Source: Mytilus galloprovincialis (taxonomy: Eukaryota; Mollusca; Bivalvia; Mytilida; Mytilidae). From it: 64,000 nucleotides of DNA. Positions 44,554 to 64,000 of the stretch are shown piece by piece; position 1 is the first letter of the stretch, and every line of letters starts with the position of its first letter. A program made the position numbers and the translations under genes. The stretch spans positions 59,490,439 through 59,554,438 of the forward strand of contig NC_134847.1 in the NCBI RefSeq assembly GCF_965363235.1, given 5' to 3'. Under the pieces are notes generated by a model that had not been told where the DNA came from, did not search any database, and worked only from the letters and a program-made list of their open reading frames with translations.

Positions 44554-45145
44554 GTTTTATACAATAAACAATGTATATTCACTTTTACTACCAACCAATC
44601 TTTACCATTCAGTGATAACAAGCACTTTATTTTACATTTTAATATTTTATGATGTATTTAAAAGAGTAGTTATTGTTGCAAACTCCATTAGAAATTTGAA
44701 TTGATATCAGTTTTGGAAAAAGGGAAACAGGGATGTGAAAGAAAAGGCGGGGGGGGTTAAATTTTTCTCATTTCAGATTTCATAAATAAAAAGAAAATTT
44801 CTTCAAACATTTTTTTGAGAGGATTAATATTCAACAGCATAGTGAATTGCTCAAAGGCAAAAAAAAACTTTTAAGTTCATTAGACCACATTCATTCTGTG
44901 TCAGAAACCTATGCTGTGTCAACTATTTAATTTTAGATTTAAAAAGTTTGAAGAAGAAATCTTTAATTGATTTGTAAAATCTTGACATTTGTTTTGTGTA
45001 AAAAAAAACCATGTAATGTCAAAAATTTGATCACAATCCAAATTCAGAGCTGTATCACGCTTGAATGTTTTGTCCATACTTGCCCCAACTGTTCAGGGTT
45101 CGACCTCTGCGGTCGTATAAAGCTGCGCCCTGCGGAGCACCTGGT

Positions 45146-46010
45146 TTTACCTGTATACGGTAAGAATGATTTTTTTTGTAGATCGAATCGGTCAAAGATT
45201 TTGTTCACCTTTGTTTCACTTTCAATGTTGACATTTTTTTCCTTTAAGTGGGTGACCACTATTAATCAGGAGTAATCTATCATAAGCTATTAGGTTAAGT
45301 TAAGGTCACATAAATGTGGATTCAATGAGGTCGAATTATTCACTTGCAAGTAAATAATTCATCAGCAATGTTTCTTTGCCCATTTTGACAAAATTGAACC
45401 AATTTGATGAAAAAACGAATTATAAATTTCATCATTTCACTAATATTAATGATTGAACCAAACAAAATCATATTCCATTTTTGTTCAGTGACAACTCTAC
45501 AACAGATTTATCCATCAAATCTTCAAAAACCTTATTCAGTTGATATTCACCCTAAAAACTACAGCTAACACTAGGGTCATCTCTTGAGGTCTAGCTATAG
45601 TTTTACGAGTAAGTTTATTTTTTACTACCACCTAATGGTTTCAAATGTGAACTCTTTACAAGAGACTATAAGACATAGAAATTTTATAGGTCATGGTACA
45701 ACCTCCAACAATGAGCTAAACCCAAACTGCATAGCTATAAAAGGCACTGTTTCTTTGGTCACTGAAAAATTATTGCTTCCATATAATAACACTCATATCA
45801 TAGGTTAGAATGGATCTACCCTATACAATGCCTCTAATTTGACTCCATTGAAATGAGATGTGTCAATGAAAATATATCAGAAAAATGATCAAATATTGAT
45901 TTAACAACATGTGTTAGTCTTACTGTACCTCCTGGACTTGAGATGACAATTTAGTCACACCATATGTTCATGTACATGTACCTCTCGGAAACCTTTTCAG
46001 TAATATAAAA
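45146..46010. other. Intergenic, no supported gene
   Basis: It includes 'GAATTATTCACTTGCAAGTA', which suggests another dispersed repeat with short dyads at about 45335-45365. No coding signal. Confidence 0.35.
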
Positions 46011-46011
46011 A

Positions 46012-46345
46012 TAAGAAGATCCAGTATGATTGCCAATGAGACAACTCTCCACAAAGAGACCAAATGACACAGAAATCAACAACTATAGGTCACTGTAAGG
46101 CCTTCTAATTCCATACCAAATAGTCGGCTATAAAAGGCTCAAATTAGTATGGCGTTCATTATCACTGGACTAGTATATATTTGTTTAGAGGCCAGCTGAA
46201 GGACGCCTCTGGGTGCGGGAATTTCTCGCTACATTGAAGACCTGTTGGTGACCCTCTGCTGTTGTTTTTTATTTGGTCGGGTTGTTGTCTCTTTGACACA
46301 TTCCCCATTTCCATTCTCAATTTTATCAGAAATGACAAAACAATC
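46012..46345. repeat. Two abutting dispersed repeats
   Basis: 46012-46120 has 'ATGATTGCCAATGAGACAAC', the inverse of 6160-6280. 46190-46345 runs 'GCCAGCTGAAGGACGCCTCT' to 'TCTTTGACACATTCCCCATT'; its end recurs inverted at 52107-52165 ('GGAAATGGGGAATGTGTCAA'). Both resemble highly repeated mussel sequences. Confidence 0.6.
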
Positions 46346-46794
46346 TAAATAAAAACTACCAGCATGATTTATGTATAAAATAATGAATATAAAACAAATA
46401 TAATATACAGCATCAAAAGACAACCACTGGATTACAGGCTTCCGACTTAGGTCATGCACATACAGAATTTAGCAGGGTTAAAATAAATTGTAGTTGTCTT
46501 TTTTATATCTTGCTGTTTTTGTGCATTTTTTTGTTTTGGTAACATAGCTGTAGTTAATAAATTCTGATCTCTGGAAATGTTTGTTGTTCAAGACAAATGG
46601 CTCCATGCTTTTATTTGTTTCATTGCATTCAAATTGACATATACCTTATTATCTACCATTATTTATAAGCATGAACAATTCCTGCAGATCTTGAGCTTCT
46701 TTTTGGAACATTAGTGTTTGATGATGACTTACAATCCCTTTTCCCTGAATGAGACCTACTGAATTAGACATATCATTGAGTTTGTACATGTTGT

Positions 46795-47035
46795 TGCATT
46801 GGCAACACACAGTTGCAACATGTGGAGCAGATCTGCTTACCATTCAGGAGCACCTCAGATCACCCCCAGTTTTTAGTGGTGTTTGTGTTGCTCAGTCTTA
46901 AGTTTTCTATGTTGTGTTTTGTGTACTGTTACTCTTTTTCCTTTTTAGCAATGGCTTTGTCAGTCTTTTTGACTTCTGAGTTTGAATTTCCATTTGTTAT
47001 CTTTTCCCTCTTAAGTGTAAAGACAGGTGGTGTTT
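46795..47035 (+). repeat. Dispersed repeat with 136-codon frame (not a gene)
   Basis: It has 'CATGTGGAGCAGATCTGCTT', 'CAGGAGCACCTCAGATCACC' and 'TCTATGTTGTGTTTTGTGTA' in a row, an order I recognise from abundant mussel repeats. The plus-strand frame at 46813-47223 follows from it and lacks family features. Confidence 0.55.
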
Positions 47036-47491
47036 ACATTTATATCAATTCACTGAATTTTAATGGAATTACAGCTGCTGTGAGAATAAAAGAAATGTTT
47101 TCAGATCTGAGAATGATTATCACTACTTACATTGATTATAAAATACAGATTGAGTTTACATTTTTGTTCCAGTTGACAAAATATTCAAAAAAATTTGCCT
47201 ATAAACATAATTCTTTTTTATGAAATCATCCATCCAGATTAATTGGTATACATGGTATCTCGAAGATTATTTTGGTCAATGAAAGTGTATTCGGTTAGTT
47301 CTGGTATTGTAGTAATTCATATTTTTTTTCCATTTTTCCAAAGAAAATGGATCGCTTCTGAAATTATGAATGCAAGTTTTTATTATTGTAAACCTAAAAC
47401 TGTCACATTTTTGCTTCAACAAAAACATTGCAATAATTCTAAATTTTCAGATTATAACACAGATTTGTTTATACATGTTATCATTAGCTTT

Positions 47492-47497
47492 TTTATT
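47492..47497 (-). promoter_or_regulatory. MECR: Candidate MECR polyadenylation signal
   Basis: AATAAA on the minus strand, about 315 bp beyond the MECR stop. This gives a plausible 3' UTR. No A-tract typical of a retrocopy tail was seen just beyond the stop codon. Confidence 0.35.
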
Positions 47498-47812
47498 CTT
47501 CAAGTGTGGTTGACATGTTTCTTTAGAGTGATAAAGTTGTTTTATCATGTAAACCTGAATAAGACTTAAAAGAATACATTGTTCATTACTGCAGACAGTG
47601 CATGAATATATGCTTAAAATACCAAAGAGAATAGATGGATGGATAGCTACAAGAACTATTACACAGTACATTTTAAAAGTCGTACAAAAATGTTGCAAAG
47701 TTTTAAATGCATGAAATAGTTACAATATATTAAAATCAAAAGCTAAGCAATCCAAATTAAAGATACCATTGTGTTTTCCTTGTTTATATTGAATATTTAT
47801 AAGCGATGATAA

Positions 47813-48931
47813 TCACTCCTGCATTACAAGAACTTTTTTCTGGTTTTGAAAACCTTCTAATGATTTATCAACTGCCACTTGATAGTTTGTAAAGGGTATC
47901 AATTCGCTAGGAGAAGGTATAAGTTTACAATCTCTCATTAAATTGCATAGGTTTTTATACATATCTTTCTTCTCATTACTATCTCTGTGTTCAAAATTCC
48001 ATTGTGTATTCCAATATCCCACTATTTTCACATCTTTAAAAATCAATGCACCAGTTGGAATTGTCAGTGGTTTCTTAGACATTCCACCATAAGTAACTAT
48101 AGTACCTTTTTCTTTTAGAAATCGTACAAGTTCAGTAGCACTTTTTCCACCAACACAATTTAAAGCAAGCTTTGGCTTTTGGTTATAGGAGTTGATAAGT
48201 TCTTTCATTTCTGGTGTACGAACAAACTCCTCTGTTACAACGTGAGTTGCTCCAAGTTGATTCAAATGGCTCTTTAGACTTTCCAAATCTGGCCTGTCTC
48301 GAATTATATTTATTGTTTTAATACCCCATTCTTTAGCTAGCTGTATAACACACTGACCAACAGCACTATTTGCTCCATTCTGAATAACTAAATCACCAGC
48401 TTCTAGCATTACATAATCTTTGAGCATACGGTAAGCAGTGCACGGATTAACCATTATTGTTGCTGCACTCAACAAAGGTATATCATTGTCAATTTTGAGC
48501 AACATATTTTCCTTTGTCACCGCATGCTGTCTCCATGTGCCCCATGCAGCTTCAGCAGGAATCACCCAGTCACCAGGTTTCATGTTTTTCACCTTTTTTC
48601 CTATCTCAACAACTTCTCCTACACCTTCATTACCAACAATAGCAGGGAGTTTTGGTCTGATATGGTATGTCCCTTCAATCATGTTAATATCAGACGGATT
48701 TATTGGTGCCATCAACATTTTAACCAAGACTTCATCATCAGAGGGATGATGTACTAAGATTTTTTCTAATGATAAAACTTTTCTAGGATCACCAAAGTCC
48801 TTTAGCATAACTGCTTCAGTTTCTTTACTTGTTCCAATATTCCGTAAAGAGATTGTCTTCCCAAAAAAAGAATTCTTTAATTGGTGTTTCTTTAATACAT
48901 TTGTAATCCTTTGAAAAATCCGACCTGACAT
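47813..48931 (-). CDS. MECR: MECR, mitochondrial enoyl-[acyl-carrier-protein] reductase (complete, intronless)
   Basis: An uninterrupted 372-codon frame; human MECR is 373 aa. NADPH-dependent reductase of trans-2-enoyl thioesters in mitochondrial fatty-acid synthesis, which feeds lipoate. The first 35 residues are basic, without acids ('MSGRIFQRITNVLKKHQLKN'), fitting a mitochondrial targeting peptide. Then 'APINPSDINMIEGTY' with the catalytic-type Tyr (about 89), 'GDWVIPAEAAWGTWR', 'VNPCTAYRML', the nucleotide-binding 'QNGANSAVGQ' (184-193), 'RDRPD' contacting NADP phosphate, 'ALNCVGGKSATELVRFL' and 'TYGGMSKKPL'. It is medium-chain dehydrogenase/reductase class without zinc ligands. An in-frame ATG at 49042 would add 37 residues, but it lies in the shared promoter; 48931 is preferred. 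The absence of introns is unusual for an animal MECR. Confidence 0.95.
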   Translation of the reverse strand: MSGRIFQRITNVLKKHQLKNSFFGKTISLRNIGTSKETEAVMLKDFGDPRKVLSLEKILVHHPSDDEVLVKMLMAPINPSDINMIEGTYHIRPKLPAIVGNEGVGEVVEIGKKVKNMKPGDWVIPAEAAWGTWRQHAVTKENMLLKIDNDIPLLSAATIMVNPCTAYRMLKDYVMLEAGDLVIQNGANSAVGQCVIQLAKEWGIKTINIIRDRPDLESLKSHLNQLGATHVVTEEFVRTPEMKELINSYNQKPKLALNCVGGKSATELVRFLKEKGTIVTYGGMSKKPLTIPTGALIFKDVKIVGYWNTQWNFEHRDSNEKKDMYKNLCNLMRDCKLIPSPSELIPFTNYQVAVDKSLEGFQNQKKVLVMQE

Positions 48932-49093
48932 TTTTTCAGATAACTTCCAAAATATTGATAAATCGAGAGAATAACGAATGAACGGAAAGAAAAGTAACCG
49001 GAAGTATGAGTTGCGCATAAGCAGATTCTTAGCAACCTCCAAACAGATATGGCGGAAAGCATCTTTATTTTCTGATTTTCAAAATAAAACAGA
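48932..49093. promoter_or_regulatory. 162-bp head-to-head promoter, MECR / SPAG17
   Basis: Only 162 bp separate the MECR ATG (minus) from the SPAG17 ATG (plus), so both 5' UTRs and the core promoter must fit here. It is TATA-less, with an ETS-type site 'ACCGGAAGT' at 48997-49005, common in bidirectional promoters. It also has 'GGCGGAAAGC' near 49051. No other elements were certain. Confidence 0.7.
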
Positions 49094-62115
<13,022 letters not shown>

Positions 62116-62440
62116 GTAAGTCGTTCACCATATTGTACTAGCATAATTTCTATCATAGACAGTCAACTAAAATTACTCCTACCTTCTGCCATTGTAACTA
62201 CTTTTATAGATTTGTTTTCGTGATTAAATAACAGAAACATGTACTGTATTGTATAATATTAAATGTAAGGTTACCCTTTTAAAAACTTTCCAAAGATTTT
62301 AGTTTTCATCTATAAAAAGTAAATACTGTAATTTAAGCTGGCTTAAAAAAAAAATGAAATGTTAAGAAAATGGTATGATTACAATAATGTTTACATGGTA
62401 ATCATACAATAATGTTTTGACAATATGTTTCAAACTATTA

Positions 62441-63107
62441 AGGTAGCAATACACAGTTAGAAGTTTAGTTTCACATTATGGCCCCTGTGAATTTTTTAAA
62501 TATGAAAGTTTTTGTACAATAAAATTGATTTTTAGATAATTGAAGAATAATATAGCCTTCTTAGTGGGTTTATATGAACATTTTGATTATTTTTAACATG
62601 TTTTATAGGCCATTTATATGATTGACAGTCCATATTTTCCTATCCGTACCGTTCATAGGTCCATAAATTATTGTAGTGTTTATCAACAAAGATTTTGCGC
62701 TCGATTTTTTCAATTCAATTTTATGGAAAAACGAGCAGATAAGCATATGATTTTTTTTGGACCACTTGATAGATATAAACCTATGGATTCAGGAAAGGTT
62801 TCACTGTAATTGATTGAAATTTTCCTTTAGACCAAATTTTGGAGACTTTTGTGACATGTTCACCCCCCTTTTTTGCTATATTTTGTATCCAAGAAATGCA
62901 GATTGTTGCTATGGTTACACCCAAGAGGGATTATATTTCACCCTTATGACCATTAGAAATGAAATCTATGGAAGATTCTCTTTCTATAAGTATATACATG
63001 CATAACACACATATAAAGCCTTCTTTGTTAGACAGGAGGGGAAAGAGGATGTTTAAAAATTATGAGTGTCAATTTTAAGTTTTTTTCCTAACTGTGTATT
63101 GCTACCT
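62441..63107. mobile_element. 667-bp TIR element, AGGTAGCAATACAC family, copy 1
   Basis: 'AGGTAGCAATACACAGTTAG' at 62441 and its complement ending at 63107 are perfect 20-bp ends. It has no transposase. Three frames of about 60 codons inside have no family features. It lies in the intron after the microexon. Confidence 0.8.
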
Positions 63108-63847
63108 TATGGCATTTGGCAAAGCAAAGAATTGCTTTTTTTAAGACAAATCATACCACAAATCTATTGATAATTAGGTTATAGATACAATGCTGAGGGA
63201 GAAACAACCTTTAGAATGACAATATATGTTAGTTTTGTTGTTTATTGTCCTTAGCAACCAATATAGACATTTTGACACAAAGACTTGGTTCCGTCATAAA
63301 TTGATACTTTATTGGCTACCCCTTGGAAAAGAAGATTGCGCGTTATGTAGAAACCTTAGAAGGGAACGCTTTATATTTTTTCATGCGACTAAATCAAATT
63401 TATTATTTTAGCAAGTATAAAGTCACAATTTAGCATGAATTAAGCCTAATTTTTTTCCCGCTGTTATAAATGAATTCAGTATTTACTAAATTTTAACCAA
63501 GGCTTTGGTATGGTAATACACAACAAAATTGACATTATAGAGCTTTAAAATAGCTTTAACCTGTATAATTTGTCTACTGTTAAGGTTAATTTAAGTTTTT
63601 AAACTAGAAAAGACAGGCTTAGAAGGTATAGTTATAGAAATTTGACAAAAAAAGGAGAAAATGCACTTTGACATGGCATGTTTCATAAAATCACTTTTTT
63701 GTTGCATTTCAGTGTCAACTGCTAACCTTCATAAAATATTTATTTCTGAACCGATTTTCAAAACTAGCAGGCCAATTTGCTCGTTTTAGCTAGTAGAAAA
63801 CAGAAATCCATTTAAAGTGGAATTGGGAAAAAAATTGTTAATCCTTA
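63108..63847. other. SPAG17 intron between two TIR elements
   Basis: AT-rich DNA of about 740 bp with no supported exon. The 61-codon frame at 63226 shows no SPAG17 similarity. Confidence 0.35.
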
Positions 63848-64000
63848 AGGTAGCAATACACAGTTAGAAGTTTAGTTTCGCATTATGGCCCCTGTGAATT
63901 TTTTAAATATGAAAGTTTTTGTACAATAAAATTGATTTTTAGATAATTGAAGAATAATATAGCCTTCTTAGTGGGTTTATATGAACATTTTGATTATTTT
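63848..64000. mobile_element. AGGTAGCAATACAC element, copy 2, cut by window end
   Basis: It is the same as 62441-62593 in the same orientation, with about one difference in 153 bp by eye (cacat versus cgcat). The rest lies outside the window. Confidence 0.8.

Larger units (their letters stand above)
42911..45145 (+). repeat. 'TATACGACCGC' repeat family, longest copy (about 2.2 kb)
   Basis: It starts 'TATACGACCGCAAAAATTTT' and ends past 'CTCTGCGGTCGTATAAAGCT' plus 'CCTGCGGAGCACCTGG'; the 'TATACGACCGC' and 'GCGGTCGTATA' ends are inverse. The first 700 bp are tandem units with 'GGTTTATGACCACAAAAGGA', then 130-bp units with 'GATATGCCGAATCTAACT'. It contains insertions, including a duplicated block at 44265-44553. 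No transposase or polymerase frame was found. Confidence 0.7.

Noticed and set aside
46813..47223. 136-codon plus-strand frame with hydrophobic stretches
   Set aside because: It overlaps a dispersed repeat and has no recognisable domain or splice partners.
48438..48757. Two plus-strand frames of 77-103 codons
   Set aside because: They are antisense shadows of MECR.
49022..49042. X-box-like (RFX) motif 'GGTTGCTAAGAATC' in the SPAG17 promoter, and a similar 'GCTAAGTAAC' near 16907 at OSCP1
   Set aside because: Half-sites are present but spacing and the second half depart from the RFX consensus, so I did not call ciliary X-boxes.
48932..49042. Extended 409-residue MECR starting at 49042
   Set aside because: The extra 37 codons overlap the shared promoter and destroy the basic N-terminal targeting peptide pattern; the 372-residue form matches family length.
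62618..63005. Two 63-codon frames as further SPAG17 exons
   Set aside because: They lie inside the AGGTAGC transposon-like element and resemble no SPAG17 segment.

Overview
The window is animal nuclear DNA, AT-rich, with split genes, GT-AG introns of roughly 0.2 to 8.5 kb and very dense small repeats. Several repeats look like families common in marine mussels: a 'TATACGACCGC' family, a 'TGATTGCCAATGAGACAACT' family, a '(G/A)CTCACCTGGCC' family and a tRNA-derived SINE. A bivalve mollusc, most likely Mytilus or a close relative, is the best guess; this rests on pattern recognition, not a database search.

Four protein genes are supported, each from conserved protein sequence and consistent splice phases. 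(1) A CYP39A1-like cytochrome P450 on the minus strand (14357 down to 637; 11 exons; last exon off the left edge). (2) OSCP1 on the plus strand (17054-37946; 10 exons; complete, 372 aa). (3) MECR, mitochondrial trans-2-enoyl-CoA/ACP reductase, on the minus strand (48931-47813; no introns; complete, 372 aa). (4) SPAG17/PF6, a cilium central-apparatus protein, on the plus strand (49094 to at least 62115; 13 N-terminal exons including a candidate 21-nt microexon; continues off the right edge).

Layout: 1-14357 CYP39A1-like with intronic repeats; 14358-17053 a divergent intergenic stretch with three PIF/Harbinger-like MITEs and a SINE; 17054-38330 OSCP1, whose introns carry long inverted repeats, a 24-bp minisatellite and many tandem repeats; 38330-47490 repeat-rich intergenic DNA; 47490-48931 MECR; 48932-49093 a 162-bp head-to-head promoter shared by MECR and SPAG17; 49094-64000 SPAG17.

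OSCP1 and SPAG17 both have links to cilia or the male germ line; MECR (mitochondrial fatty-acid/lipoate synthesis) and the P450 (oxysterol-type metabolism) are unrelated. No pathway cluster is evident. The most striking non-genic structure is a 918-bp near-perfect palindrome inside OSCP1 intron 4 (29302-30219), with a diverged single-arm relative directly at the exon 8 donor of SPAG17. No retroelement or transposase ORF, CRISPR array or confident tRNA/rRNA gene was seen.
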